Source: Streptomyces sp. SLBN-118
Lineage (GTDB): Bacteria > Actinomycetota > Actinomycetes > Streptomycetales > Streptomycetaceae
Assembly (NCBI RefSeq): GCF_006715635.1
Contig: NZ_VFNP01000002.1
Location: forward strand, 3,739,002-3,803,001
Length of the DNA stretch: 64,000 nt
Direction of reading: 5' to 3'
In this document: positions 28,145 to 36,751 of the stretch, piece by piece
How the letters are laid out: every line of letters starts with the position of its first letter
Position numbering within the stretch: the first letter of the stretch is position 1
The notes under the pieces: model-generated
Told to the model about the DNA's origin: nothing
The model's input: only the letters and a program-made list of their open reading frames with translations
Databases searched by the model: none
Made by a program: the position numbers and the translations under genes

Positions 28145-28203
28145 GGCAGCCAGCCTAACCGCCGGGGTGGCTGCTCCCGTACGGGCCTCCGAGACCCTCG
28201 TCC

Positions 28204-30420
28204 CTATTCGTTGGTGTATTCCTCCACAACGGTGGCGCCGAGCTCGCGGACGATCACGTCGATGCCGGAGAGCGCGGAGTCGACGAGGTCGGGGTCGTCC
28301 TCTTCCGGCACGTCGTCCTCGGGAGCGACCGTGGGCGGGCTGTGCACGGGCGAGGGGCGCGGGGGCTCGGCCGCGGATGCCTGCGGGGCTGCCGGCTGGG
28401 GAGCTTCCTGGGCGGGCGGGGGCGCCGGAGTGGCGGGAGCCGGGGCGGGAGCGGAGTTCTGGGGGGCCGGGGCCTGCGGGGGAGCGGAGTTCTGGGGGGC
28501 CGGGGCCTGCGGCGCGGGAGCGGACTGGCCGCGGCCGCCGCCGTATCCACTGCCACCACCACCGCCGAAGCCTGTACCGCCACCGCCGGTGCCGCCTCCA
28601 CCGAAGCCGCCGCCACCGCCGGACGGGGGCTGGGCGCCGCCGCCGGGACCGGCCGTGCCGCCCGAGGGGTCGATGATCGCCTCGACCTTCCACTGCACAT
28701 GGAACTGCTCGGACAGCGCCTGCTTCAGCACCTCCTCGCTGCCACTGCTCGCGAAGTTGTCCCGTGCGCCGGCGTTGATGAAGCCGAGCTGGAGTGTGGT
28801 GCCGTCGAAGCCTGCCACCTGGGCGTTCTGGCTGAGCAGGATCCAGGTGAAGCGGCGGCGGTTCTTCACGGCCTCCAGGATGTCCGGCCACATGTTCCGT
28901 ACCTGACCGGCGCCCTGGACCATGCCGGGAGCGGCCGCGGCGGGGGCGGGAACCGATGCGGCCGGCGAGGGAGCGGGTGCAGGGCCCGCGGCCGCGGGCC
29001 CTGACTGCTGGCCGCCCTGCCCCGGGGCCGACGCGGTGGGCCATCCCCCGGGACGCCGCCCGGCCTCGGGGGCGGCCGCGGCGGGCCAGGCACCGGGGCG
29101 CTGCCCGGCGGGAGGAGCGGAGGGAGCCGGGGCGGGCGCTTCGGGCGCAGGGGCCGGAACGTCGGTGGGCGCGGGGGGTGCGGGCGGCACCGGCGCGTGT
29201 GCCTGGGCCGCGGGCCCCGGGACGTACCCCATCGCGGGCCCGGGACCGCCGGTCGAGAACGTGACACCCCGCTCCAGCTTGTCCAGCCGGGCCTGCGTCG
29301 AGCGCTCGTCGTCGAAGGCGGCGGGCAGCAGTACCCGTGCGCAGATCAGCTCCAGCTGCAGCCGTGGCGAGGTGGCGCCACGCATCTCGGTGAGTCCCGT
29401 GTTGACGAGATCCGCGGCCCGGCTCAGCTCGGCCGCGCCGAATACGGACGCCTGCGCCTGCATCCGCTCGACCACGTCGGCGGGGGCGTCGATGAGCCCG
29501 GTCGTCCCCGCGTCGGGCACGGCGGCCAGGATCACCAAGTCCCGCAGCCGCTCAAGGAGATCGGCGACGAAGCGCCGCGGGTCGTTGCCGCCTTCGATGA
29601 CCGTGTTGACGACCTGGAATGCCGCGGCGCCGTCACCCGAGGCGAAGGCGTCCACGATCGAGTCGAGCAACGAACCGTCCGTGTACCCGAGGAGGGCGGT
29701 GGCCATGGCATACGTCACACCCTCCTCGGCCGCGCCCGCGAGCAACTGGTCCATGACGGACATGGAGTCACGCACGGACCCCCCGCCCGCCCGGACGACG
29801 AGCGGCAGCACCCCGTCGGCGACCGGGATCTTCTCCTTGTCGCACACCTTGCCCAGGTAGTCGCGCAAGGTCCCGGGGGGTACCAGCCGGAAGGGATAGT
29901 GGTGCGTACGTGACCGGATGGTGCCGATGACCTTCTCGGGCTCGGTGGTCGCGAAGATGAACTTGAGATGCTCCGGCGGCTCCTCGACCACCTTCAGCAG
30001 AGCGTTGAAGCCCTGCGGGGTGACCATGTGCGCCTCGTCGATGATGTAGATCTTGTACCGGCTGCCCGCCGGGCCGAAGAATGCCTTCTCACGAAGATCA
30101 CGGGCGTCGTCCACGCCACCGTGCGAAGCGGCGTCGATCTCGATGACATCGATCGACCCCGGCCCGTTCCTCGCGAGGTCGCGGCAGGACTGGCACTCCC
30201 CGCAGGGCGTGGGCGTGGGTCCCTGCTCGCAGTTCAGGCAGCGGGCGAGGATGCGCGCACTGGTCGTCTTGCCGCATCCACGCGGCCCGCTGAACAGGTA
30301 CGCGTGATTGACCCGGTTGTTCCGCAGGGCCTGCTGCAGCGGGTCGGTGACATGCTCCTGACCGATGACCTCGGCGAAGGACTCGGGGCGGTAGCGGCGG
30401 TACAGCGCAAGGGACGACAC
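28204..30420 (-). CDS. dnaX: DNA polymerase III gamma/tau subunit
   Basis: Clamp-loader ATPase of 738 residues. LALYRRYRPESFAEVIGQ opens the protein; Walker A GPRGCGKT is near residue 43, a zinc module CLNC...CGECQSC follows, then IIDEAHM (Walker B) and the SRC-like TIRSRTHHYPF. The clamp-loader and collar part ends around residue 400. A Pro/Ala/Gly-rich linker of about 150 residues comes next, then a C-terminal tau-like domain (WPDILEAVKNRRRFTWILLSQN). The GTG at 30420 is preferred because SSLALYRRYRPE is the family start; a TTG 30 bases upstream is possible. I see no slippery heptamer, so gamma and tau forms may not both be made. Confidence 0.95.
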   Translation of the reverse strand: MSSLALYRRYRPESFAEVIGQEHVTDPLQQALRNNRVNHAYLFSGPRGCGKTTSARILARCLNCEQGPTPTPCGECQSCRDLARNGPGSIDVIEIDAASHGGVDDARDLREKAFFGPAGSRYKIYIIDEAHMVTPQGFNALLKVVEEPPEHLKFIFATTEPEKVIGTIRSRTHHYPFRLVPPGTLRDYLGKVCDKEKIPVADGVLPLVVRAGGGSVRDSMSVMDQLLAGAAEEGVTYAMATALLGYTDGSLLDSIVDAFASGDGAAAFQVVNTVIEGGNDPRRFVADLLERLRDLVILAAVPDAGTTGLIDAPADVVERMQAQASVFGAAELSRAADLVNTGLTEMRGATSPRLQLELICARVLLPAAFDDERSTQARLDKLERGVTFSTGGPGPAMGYVPGPAAQAHAPVPPAPPAPTDVPAPAPEAPAPAPSAPPAGQRPGAWPAAAAPEAGRRPGGWPTASAPGQGGQQSGPAAAGPAPAPSPAASVPAPAAAAPGMVQGAGQVRNMWPDILEAVKNRRRFTWILLSQNAQVAGFDGTTLQLGFINAGARDNFASSGSEEVLKQALSEQFHVQWKVEAIIDPSGGTAGPGGGAQPPSGGGGGFGGGGTGGGGTGFGGGGGSGYGGGRGQSAPAPQAPAPQNSAPPQAPAPQNSAPAPAPATPAPPPAQEAPQPAAPQASAAEPPRPSPVHSPPTVAPEDDVPEEDDPDLVDSALSGIDVIVRELGATVVEEYTNE

Positions 30421-30532
30421 GCCTACGAGGTTATCGGGGCCCACTGACAAGCGGCGCCGTCCCTCGGTCCCTCCGTCGGTCCGTCCGCCCTGCCTGTCCG
30501 TCGGTCCGTCCCGTCGCCCGTCCGCAAACGCA

Positions 30533-30626
30533 AGCGCCCCCCACGCACCCGCCAGAGCCGACCTACCCTTGCTGCCTTCCGGCCCTGGGGGAGTTCAGTC
30601 AGATAGCGCCACGTGAGGGGCTCCGC
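30533..30626 (-). ncRNA. ffs: Signal recognition particle RNA (4.5S-type)
   Basis: On the minus strand the SRP domain-IV hallmark GGCCGGAAGGCAGCAAGG is present (complement of about 30567-30585). The flanks pair: GCCCCUCACG near the 5' end with CGUGGGGGGC near the 3' end. It lies upstream of dnaX in the same direction, a location I recall for Streptomyces. The ends are approximate. The RNA binds Ffh and directs membrane-protein translation. Confidence 0.88.
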
Positions 30627-30697
30627 ACAGGGTACCTGATGGCAGGGGGTGAGAACGAGTTCGCTAGCACTCCTCAACGTCTTGTATTGTTTGCCGC

Positions 30698-30785
30698 GGA
30701 GGATTCGCCTAGTGGCCTAGGGCGCACGCTTGGAAAGCGTGTTGGGGGCAACCCCTCACGAGTTCGAATCTCGTATCCTCCGCCA
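30698..30785 (+). tRNA. tRNA-Ser (anticodon GGA), integration site of the AICE
   Basis: Acceptor arms GGAGGAT and ATCCTCC pair. The anticodon loop TTGGAAA gives GGA, there is a long variable arm, and CCA is encoded (30783-30785). A TATTGT sequence at 30685-30690 is a likely -10. The 3' 56 bases belong to the inserted element and restore the gene. Confidence 0.97.
30730..30785. repeat. Left attachment site, 56-bp direct repeat
   Basis: Runs from the anticodon loop to the encoded CCA of tRNA-Ser(GGA). Identical to 50211-50266. Bases just before differ (ggcgcacgc here, accaacacag there), which fixes the left edge. Confidence 0.95.
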
Positions 30786-30806
30786 GTGCCTCACCGGGCA
30801 CGATGT

Positions 30807-30840
30807 CGAAGGGCTCCACCGTTCGCGGTGGGGCCCTTCG
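30807..30840 (+). terminator. Element-borne terminator for tRNA-Ser
   Basis: A 15-bp stem with one wobble, cgaagggctccaccg (30807-30821) with cggtggggcccttcg (30826-30840), closed by a UUCG tetraloop. It follows the restored tRNA and faces the int stop. Confidence 0.75.
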
Positions 30841-30848
30841 TCGTTGTC

Positions 30849-30867
30849 CGTCTCAGTTTCCGTCTCA
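30849..30867. repeat. 19-bp repeat near attL, possible integrase arm site (copy 1)
   Basis: cgtctcagtttccgtctca, identical and in the same orientation at 50076-50094 near attR. It overlaps the int stop codon and contains two copies of cgtctca. Arm-type binding is inferred from position. Confidence 0.5.
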
Positions 30868-32106
30868 GTTGCCCTTCGGCGGCTCCCAGAGCATGTCGCC
30901 GACCTGCTTCGCGACCTTGCGAAGCATGGGCCCGGTGATGTGCATGTACCGAGCGCGCATACGGGCTGCTCCCCCGGGCTCCCAGCCCATGATGGAGTCG
31001 ACCACGACGTCCGGGACGCCGAGGAGGAGCAGCACGGTCGCCGCGGTGTGGCGAGCATCATGGAGCCGTCCGTCTCGCACGCCCGCGTCGCGAAGCAGTC
31101 GCTTCCACAGGTGGTAGTCGGTATTCGGGCTTAGCGGACCACCGAGCGGGGAGGCGAAGACGTATCCCTTGTCCTCCCAGTCAGCACCGGAGACCAAGCG
31201 CTCCCCCGCCTGCACCTCCTGGTGGTGGCGGAGCAGCTTGATCAGTGGATCGGGCAGACCGACTGTGCGCCGTCCGGCCCGGGACTTGGTCGACTTGTGC
31301 TCGCGCCGCACCTGCTCACGCTGGGGGCAATAGCCGGCCTTCCTGCCGCACGGTTCGCCGTCGCCGCACCCATGGCGGTACTTGGGCCGAAGACGGTTCT
31401 TACGGATGCGCACGTATCCCGCGTCCAGGTCGACGTCTTCCCAGTGCAGCCCGAGCGCTTCTCCCTGGCGGAGTCCGAGCGCCAGGGCAACGACCCACCG
31501 GGCACTGTTGCGGAGCTTGGCCGCCTCGACGAGCAGGCTCTGAACCTCCTCGATCGTGTACGGCTCGATGTCTTCTTCTTCGAGCCGCGGAGCCTTGGCG
31601 ATCTCCGCCGAATTGGTGGGGACGTGCCCACGGCGTACTGCCTCGCCCAGCGCGACCCTGATCGTGCGGTGCACATGGTGCGCCGTCCCGGCCGAGCTGC
31701 CGGAGTCCTGCATCTTCTGGTAGAAGCTCTCCAGGTGCTCCGGCTCCAGGCGCTCAAGCCGGTGTGCGCCGAGGCCCGGGACGAGGTGAACGCGGACGTC
31801 GACCTCGTACCCGTCGTACGTGTTCTCGGAGACGTAGGGCTTGGCGATGTTCTCGACCCAGTGCTCAAGCCAGCTGTCGACCGTCCAGCCCTTGCCCGGT
31901 TTCCGGAGCTTTTTGGCGTCGCGCGCCCGCTCCATCTCGCGGACTGCCTTGGTCACTTCGGCCTTGGTCTTCCGCTCGATGTGACGGCGGTCTGGCTTGC
32001 CGTCATCCCGAACGCCGACCGTCACGCGGCCGTGCCACTTCCCGTCCTTGCCGAAGTAGATCGACGAGGCTCCGTTGGGTTGGCGGGTGCGCCTCTGCTC
32101 TGCCAT
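30865..32106 (-). CDS. int: Tyrosine-recombinase integrase of the AICE
   Basis: 413 residues. An N-terminal AP2-like arm domain (SSIYFGKDGKWHGRVTVGVRDDGKPDRRH) is followed by a SAM-like core domain and the catalytic domain with Arg in LALGLRQGEALGL, the HxxR box HDARHTAAT and the nucleophile Tyr in MRARYMHIT. An insert with Cys residues (GCGDGEPCGRKAGYCP) is common in this AICE group. The gene lies beside attL with its 3' end toward the tRNA, the usual arrangement. It catalyses insertion into, and with Xis excision from, tRNA-Ser(GGA). It is 11 bases downstream of xis, so they are co-transcribed. Confidence 0.95.
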   Translation of the reverse strand: MAEQRRTRQPNGASSIYFGKDGKWHGRVTVGVRDDGKPDRRHIERKTKAEVTKAVREMERARDAKKLRKPGKGWTVDSWLEHWVENIAKPYVSENTYDGYEVDVRVHLVPGLGAHRLERLEPEHLESFYQKMQDSGSSAGTAHHVHRTIRVALGEAVRRGHVPTNSAEIAKAPRLEEEDIEPYTIEEVQSLLVEAAKLRNSARWVVALALGLRQGEALGLHWEDVDLDAGYVRIRKNRLRPKYRHGCGDGEPCGRKAGYCPQREQVRREHKSTKSRAGRRTVGLPDPLIKLLRHHQEVQAGERLVSGADWEDKGYVFASPLGGPLSPNTDYHLWKRLLRDAGVRDGRLHDARHTAATVLLLLGVPDVVVDSIMGWEPGGAARMRARYMHITGPMLRKVAKQVGDMLWEPPKGN

Positions 32107-32117
32107 GACCGCCCCCT

Positions 32118-32336
32118 TCAGGCCGCGCGAGACGGACGACGGAGCTTTGCCACGTACGCGGGCAGAGCATCGGGCGGAACACGACGGAGTCGGCCGACGG
32201 TCACCGATTCGAGCTCACCCGCGATCACGAGCTTGAAGCACGTCGTACGCCCGATGCGGAGTCGCTGAGCGGCTTCTTCCACGGTCAGCAGCACCAGCGA
32301 GGAATCGGCGGCATCCACGGCTCGCCGCTCAGGCAT
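32118..32336 (-). CDS. xis: Excisionase (helix-turn-helix)
   Basis: 72 residues with an excisionase/MerR-type helix-turn-helix, LTVEEAAQRLRIGRTTCFKLVIAGEL, then a short wing VGRLRRVPPDAL. Overlaps the end of rep by 8 bases and precedes int, the classic AICE order rep-xis-int. It directs the integrase toward excision. Confidence 0.88.
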   Translation of the reverse strand: MPERRAVDAADSSLVLLTVEEAAQRLRIGRTTCFKLVIAGELESVTVGRLRRVPPDALPAYVAKLRRPSRAA

Positions 32337-33651
32337 GGGTGGGTTCTCCTTCCGTGCCGAGCGCGGGGGCGAGCGAGGCGGATAGCCACTCCTCGCCGCG
32401 GGTGAGGCCGATACCGGCGAACGCCCAGTGGGCGACCACGTACGTCGTCTCCTCGTCCTGGTCCGCCTCGATCGAGCGAAGTTCCTCGGGCAGGGCTGCG
32501 AGCGCTTGGGCGCGCCGCCACTCGGCTCGGGCGTTGCGCAGCGCGCCGAGGGTGGTCGAGTAGTGGCGTGTCTTGGTCGAGAAGTGGCCGCGGAAGCCGA
32601 GCATGTGGGCCCAGGCCCTCAGTCGCAGCTCAGCTAGGTCCTTGCGCGCGCCGAGCAGCCAGGCCGTGCGGATCATCCGCCGGGCGTGGTCGGTGATGCG
32701 CGCATGGGCCAGCTCTGCCAGGAACTTGATCGGGCGGTCCAGGGTGCCGGTAGCAGCCTCGGCGCCTTTGGTGGCGTACTTGGCGATGTACGCCGCGACG
32801 GCGCGTTCGGTCAGTTCGGCCGGGCCCTCGAAGTCGGCGGAGCGGATCGGGCGTACGTCGAGCTGTCGACCGAACCTGAAGTCATGCGCCCGGCCGTCGA
32901 CCACGGGCCCGTTGACGGTCGCACTGCGCGCAGCGGCCTGGATCGCGTCGGTCAGCAGCTCGGTCGTTGCCCAGGCCGGAGGGGAGCTGTAGCTACCGTC
33001 CGGGCCGTCGATACGGATCACCGCATGGAAGTGGACCGCGCCGCGCTTCTGGTACTCGGCCACCTTGGCGAACGAGACCCGCGCGGCTTTCGGGAAGTCG
33101 CGCTGGGTGAGCCCGGCGCGCTTGGCGATCTCTCGGCGCAGGTAGATGGAGAAGCGCCGCCAGAGCATCCCGGCGTGAGCGTTCCACAGCACTGAGGCTT
33201 CGTAGTCGTACGTTGCCGGGTCGAGGGGGACGCCGAGCAGGTCGTCGTCCTGGTCGTGCAGGAGGCCGCAGCGGCAGGGCCGTGCGGTTCCGCGCCGGTC
33301 GGTGGGCCGGTTGTGGACGTGCCCGAAGCCCGGCGCGGTGAAGGTGGCGAACACCCTTGGGTGTTGGGCGACCGTCTCAGGGTTGCCCTTGCCGCCGCGC
33401 AGTCCGGCGGTGATCAGCTGGTAGGTGTCCCGGCGGTAGACCTCTGCGCAGGCCGCGCAGCGGGTCGCCCGGCGGTTGTTGCAGCGCACGAGGAGATGGC
33501 CGGCCGGGAGCTCTGCCGAGTTGAGATGGTGCAGGACCCGGCCGATCTCACCCGTGTGCGGGTTGAGTTCGTGTTCGGTGCGGTGGCCGTCGAGTCGTAC
33601 GGGGTGTGTGCAGCCGCCCAGGCCACGCAGTTGACGGACGAGGGCGGGCAT
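32329..33651 (-). CDS. Replication initiator, RepSA family
   Basis: 440-residue rolling-circle initiator of the pSAM2 RepSA type. A Cys-rich N-terminal part (CNNRRATRCAACAEVYRRD) is typical. The HUH metal motif is in GAVHFHAVIRID at about residues 203-214, and the nicking Tyr is probably in AAYIAKYATKGAE. It allows the excised circle to replicate before transfer. It is followed by xis and int in one overlapping unit. Confidence 0.9.
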   Translation of the reverse strand: MPALVRQLRGLGGCTHPVRLDGHRTEHELNPHTGEIGRVLHHLNSAELPAGHLLVRCNNRRATRCAACAEVYRRDTYQLITAGLRGGKGNPETVAQHPRVFATFTAPGFGHVHNRPTDRRGTARPCRCGLLHDQDDDLLGVPLDPATYDYEASVLWNAHAGMLWRRFSIYLRREIAKRAGLTQRDFPKAARVSFAKVAEYQKRGAVHFHAVIRIDGPDGSYSSPPAWATTELLTDAIQAAARSATVNGPVVDGRAHDFRFGRQLDVRPIRSADFEGPAELTERAVAAYIAKYATKGAEAATGTLDRPIKFLAELAHARITDHARRMIRTAWLLGARKDLAELRLRAWAHMLGFRGHFSTKTRHYSTTLGALRNARAEWRRAQALAALPEELRSIEADQDEETTYVVAHWAFAGIGLTRGEEWLSASLAPALGTEGEPTHA

Positions 33652-33804
33652 GTTGCCGAGTGCTGCGAGCCCGCCCAGGTCTTTGAGCGGGGGCGGAGTG
33701 TGTCCGGTAGTAATGGAGCTGTCCTTTCGACAGTGGTTGGGAGGGTCAGTGCCTGCCGGGGCGGCGGGATGCTTGGCGGTATCGAGGCCGCCCCGGCAGG
33801 CCGG

Positions 33805-34107
33805 TCAGCGCGTTCGTGCGCTGCTGAGCTGGGAGCGCAGCACCAGGGCTGCGATGGAGACGGACACGGCCGTTATGGCGACCGTGGCCAGGAGTGCGGT
33901 CAGCACGACGCCGACCACGAGGACGGCCGCGACCGCTCCGACGCCGAGGCCCACGTACGGCGCGACCGGGCGGGCAGGGGAAGCCACCGGAGCGTGCTGG
34001 CAGGCGCATACGGGGGCGGTGTGGTGCCGCTCGGCGGGTAGCGCCGAGGTGATGAGGTGCGCGGTCGGGACAGGCGGAGCGTCGGGCAGTTTCGGGCGGA
34101 GCAGCAC
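33805..34107 (-). CDS. Small membrane protein of the AICE (DUF6251-like)
   Basis: 100 residues. A Pro-rich cytoplasmic N-terminus is followed by two close hydrophobic stretches in the C-terminal half (YVGLGVGAVAAVLVVGVVL and ATVAITAVSVSIAALVL). From memory this resembles DUF6251 proteins common on AICEs. It probably belongs with the spread (Spd) proteins that move the element between hyphal compartments, but this is inference. It sits between rep and the other small transfer genes. Confidence 0.6.
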   Translation of the reverse strand: MLLRPKLPDAPPVPTAHLITSALPAERHHTAPVCACQHAPVASPARPVAPYVGLGVGAVAAVLVVGVVLTALLATVAITAVSVSIAALVLRSQLSSARTR

Positions 34108-34120
34108 GGCAGTTCTCCTC

Positions 34121-34315
34121 TCATTTGTTGGTGCCGTTGACGACGTCGACTCCGGAGCGCGTGCCGGATTCGATCGCCGGGGCGAGGAAGGTCTGAGAGA
34201 GCCAGAAGCCGAAGAGGGCGATCACGACGGCGACCCACAGGCGGATGCCGAGGAACTTGATCGCGGCCCAGGCGATGACGCCGAGGACGAAGACGAGCGG
34301 CAGACTCACGGTCAC
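34121..34315 (-). CDS. Small membrane protein, Spd-like
   Basis: 64 residues, mostly two hydrophobic segments, LPLVFVLGVIAWAAIKFLG and LWVAVVIALFGFWLSQTFL, then a polar tail GTRSGVDVVNGTNK. The start is GTG at 34315, with gaggag 6 bases upstream; the longer open frame lacks such a site. Very similar short proteins accompany tra genes on Streptomyces plasmids and AICEs and are thought to help intramycelial spread. Confidence 0.7.
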   Translation of the reverse strand: MTVSLPLVFVLGVIAWAAIKFLGIRLWVAVVIALFGFWLSQTFLAPAIESGTRSGVDVVNGTNK

Positions 34316-34325
34316 GGGAGGCTCC

Positions 34326-34517
34326 TCAGCGGACGGAACAGCGGTGAGTACGGGCAGCCAGTTCGGCGGCGGCTCGACTGTCGAAGTCGGTGGAGAAGCC
34401 GCAGCGGGGAGCCGTGCAGGCGGCGGTGTGCTTCTCGCGGCCACGGCCGTCGTAGTACGTCCCGACCTGGACCGGGCCGACGCGGATCACGCGTCGGAAG
34501 CGCGGCTGTGCGGGCAT
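34326..34517 (-). CDS. Mobile element transfer protein (small, Cys-containing)
   Basis: 63 residues, VGPVQVGTYYDGRGREKHTAACTAPRCGFSTD and TDF-DSRAAAELAARTHRC. The C-x5-C with a later HRC could bind zinc. It matches proteins annotated on AICEs as mobile element transfer proteins. It overlaps the next upstream gene by 31 bases. Confidence 0.7.
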   Translation of the reverse strand: MPAQPRFRRVIRVGPVQVGTYYDGRGREKHTAACTAPRCGFSTDFDSRAAAELAARTHRCSVR

Positions 34518-34699
34518 GAGTGGGTCCCTTCCTGGGTGAGTTGGGCGGTGTGGTCGATGAGCCAGCGGCGGATCTCGGCGGCTTCCTGCTCGTCGGCGCT
34601 GAGGATCACGGGCTCGGCAAGGAGCACGGCTTCGACGAAGTGGTTCTGGCGGGTGAGTTCGGCCGCGCGCTTGAGCGTGCGGAGCGTGGACGGACGCAA
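34487..34699 (-). CDS. Small AICE protein, unknown function
   Basis: 70 residues, helical and soluble: LRTLKRAAELTRQNHFVEAVLLAEPVILSADEQEAAEIRRWLIDH. Conserved in this position on Streptomyces AICEs as far as I recall. No motif is recognised. It overlaps the start of the transfer-protein gene, suggesting translational coupling. Confidence 0.65.
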   Translation of the reverse strand: MRPSTLRTLKRAAELTRQNHFVEAVLLAEPVILSADEQEAAEIRRWLIDHTAQLTQEGTHSCPHSRASDA

Positions 34700-34716
34700 C
34701 GGCGTTTCCTTGTCGG

Positions 34717-35328
34717 TCAGGTGAGTTGGGCGGCGATAGCCTCGGCGAGCGGCATCAGGACGCCGAGCCGGGCGCGAAGGGTGGAGGTGTCGATCGGCGA
34801 TCCCGTACGGGTGCGGTGTTCCGCCGCGACTTTCCGGGCGTGGTCGACGAGAGCGGCCGGGAGCTGGTCAGGCTTGCGGGGTGATTCAGGAGTCGCGGGC
34901 AGCGCGGGCGTATCCAGCTCGTCATCGGGCAGCGGTGCCGGTTTGTCGACCGCTTCCATACGCTCGTTGGCCCCGTGGGCGAGCAGCGTGCCGCCGAGGA
35001 AGGCGACCGCCGGCCAACCCGCCACGGTGATGCGGAGCCATGCCGGAACGTTGTCGAGGTCGAGCAGTCCCGCGGTGGCCACGTTCGCGCCGAGGCTCGC
35101 GGCGATGGCCACCAGGAACCATGACCAACCGGCTGCCCGGGACTCCCCCGACCTCAGTCGCTTCCAGGCGGCGACCATCAGCAGGTCGACGCTGACCGGA
35201 TAGGCCCACGCCTTCCAACCGTCCTGGCCAGCTGCCACGGCCAGGTCATGAAGGTGCGCGAAAGAGAGCGCGGCGGCGATGACCGCCTGGATCAGGACGG
35301 CGTCGACGCGGACGGGCAGCGCTCGCAC
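34717..35328 (-). CDS. DUF2637 membrane protein (SpdB2-like)
   Basis: 203 residues with four membrane helices in the first 130 residues (AVLIQAVIAAALSFAHLHDLA, AWAYPVSVDLLMVAAW, WSWFLVAIAASLGANVATAG, ITVAGWPAVAFLGGTLLA) and a cytoplasmic tail. DUF2637 proteins on Streptomyces conjugative elements act with Tra in spread through the mycelium. The GTG at 35328 is chosen because ggaggt lies 6 bases before it; the ATG 57 bases upstream has none. Confidence 0.82.
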   Translation of the reverse strand: MRALPVRVDAVLIQAVIAAALSFAHLHDLAVAAGQDGWKAWAYPVSVDLLMVAAWKRLRSGESRAAGWSWFLVAIAASLGANVATAGLLDLDNVPAWLRITVAGWPAVAFLGGTLLAHGANERMEAVDKPAPLPDDELDTPALPATPESPRKPDQLPAALVDHARKVAAEHRTRTGSPIDTSTLRARLGVLMPLAEAIAAQLT

Positions 35329-35406
35329 GGCAGGACCTCCGGTTTGGGGGCATGGCGGGGTAGGGACTCGGCGCGATGCGGTCACGCCAGCCGGGGGATT
35401 GAGCGC

Positions 35407-36747
35407 TCAGCCCGCCGGACTCAGCTCGGCCGAGGCGTAGGGCCGGAAGGACTCCAGCGCCGGTATGTGCGGGGCGAGATGCGCCGAGTCGCGGCAGGTA
35501 GCCGCGGCATCGGCGAGGGAAAGGTACGGCGTACGAATGCGGGACCAGCCGCCGGACGAGTCGCCGACGACCGCGACCCCAGGCACTTCGGGAGCGATGG
35601 CGGAAGCGACGTACACCGCCTCAGGAGCGATGTCGCCCAGCGCCATCTTGGCCGACGCCTCGTCGTTCACGCGGTGGCAGACGCGGCCAGTGAGCTGGGC
35701 CCGGAGCATGGTCGCCCCCTTGCCCAGTTCGGCCCCGAAGCGCTGTCCGCAGACCTCCAAGTAGATGCCCGCGGCCCGTCCGAGCTGGGCGAGGCGGATG
35801 AGCTGGGTGACCATCTCGTCGCGCCGTTCCTCGTCCTTGCGGGTGGCGACGAGGAACAGTTCCGCGACCTCGTCGACGAAGAGCACGATCGGGGCCGGTC
35901 GTTCGTCGTCAGGCAAGCCCCATATGTCGGAGGTGATCTCCTCGTCCCGGACGCCGGGCGGGACGCTCTGCCGGGCCCGGATCAGGTCGTAGCGGTCCTC
36001 CATTTCCTGTACGAGTACGGGCAGCAGCTCGGCGGCCTGCTCCGGGTCCGTGGCCAGAGCCGAAAGCCGGGGCGCGAAGGGAGCGAGCTCCACACCGCGC
36101 TTGCAGTCGATGCCGACGAGCGCCACGGGCTGAGCCGCCAGCGCCGTCAGCAGGTTGCGAAGGAACATGGACTTCCCCGAGAGCGTGGCTCCGAGGACGA
36201 GTTGGTGAGGTATCGCCCGATAGTCGCGTACGAACGGCGTCGCGTCCTCCCGAAGGGCCACTGGCACGGCGAGAAGGTCCGTGTCTGCGCGACGCGGCAT
36301 CTTCACGTCCCGCAGGACATCGAAGCCGACGAGCCGCAGTTCGACGACGCCCGGCTTGATGCTCCGGACGTGCACGGCGTGAACGCCCCAGGCGTGCCGA
36401 AGCCGTTCGCACGAGGCAGCCACGTCGGCCGGTTCCTGACCGGGGGCGAGACGGAGCCGTACCCGGAGCCCCGTCGCGGTCGGGCGGACCAGACCGCGAC
36501 GGGGAGGGACCGGGCGTACTTCGCGGCGAGTGGTCGCCCTGACGGCCAGCGCCCGCAGACGGGACGGCGGAACCGTGAGCCCGCACGCATCCATGGTGGA
36601 GCCGTACGAGACCAGCAGCCGGGCCGTCGAGAGGGGCAGGCCGACCATGGACCAGTAGACCGCGGGGTGAGCCTTGCGGGCGTAGGCCACCCCTCCAACG
36701 GCGGTGAGTGTTCCCCCGAGTTCGGCGAGCGTCACCAGGTCAGCCAC
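35407..36747 (-). CDS. tra: FtsK/SpoIIIE-type conjugative translocase Tra
   Basis: 446 residues. N-terminal membrane-proximal region, then the pump domain with Walker A GATLSGKS at about residues 205-212 and Walker B PIVLFVDEVAELF. The later QRFGAELGKGATMLRAQLTGRVCHRV segment is typical of FtsK-like transfer proteins. These hexamers move double-stranded plasmid DNA between hyphae. The GTG at 36747 is preferred because ggaggt lies 8 bases upstream and the start then falls just after the preceding gene; the ATG at 36816 would overlap that gene by 65 bases. Confidence 0.92.
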   Translation of the reverse strand: MADLVTLAELGGTLTAVGGVAYARKAHPAVYWSMVGLPLSTARLLVSYGSTMDACGLTVPPSRLRALAVRATTRREVRPVPPRRGLVRPTATGLRVRLRLAPGQEPADVAASCERLRHAWGVHAVHVRSIKPGVVELRLVGFDVLRDVKMPRRADTDLLAVPVALREDATPFVRDYRAIPHQLVLGATLSGKSMFLRNLLTALAAQPVALVGIDCKRGVELAPFAPRLSALATDPEQAAELLPVLVQEMEDRYDLIRARQSVPPGVRDEEITSDIWGLPDDERPAPIVLFVDEVAELFLVATRKDEERRDEMVTQLIRLAQLGRAAGIYLEVCGQRFGAELGKGATMLRAQLTGRVCHRVNDEASAKMALGDIAPEAVYVASAIAPEVPGVAVVGDSSGGWSRIRTPYLSLADAAATCRDSAHLAPHIPALESFRPYASAELSPAG

Positions 36748-36751
36748 GGGA

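Noticed and set aside
28449..28514. Tandem repeats in dnaX as a CRISPR-like array
   Set aside because: Units are directly adjacent with no spacers and lie in frame inside a Pro/Ala linker. No CRISPR array was seen anywhere in the window.
30420..30450. TTG at 30450 as the dnaX start
   Set aside because: It adds ten residues not typical of the family; the GTG at 30420 begins the conserved SSLALYRRYRPE.
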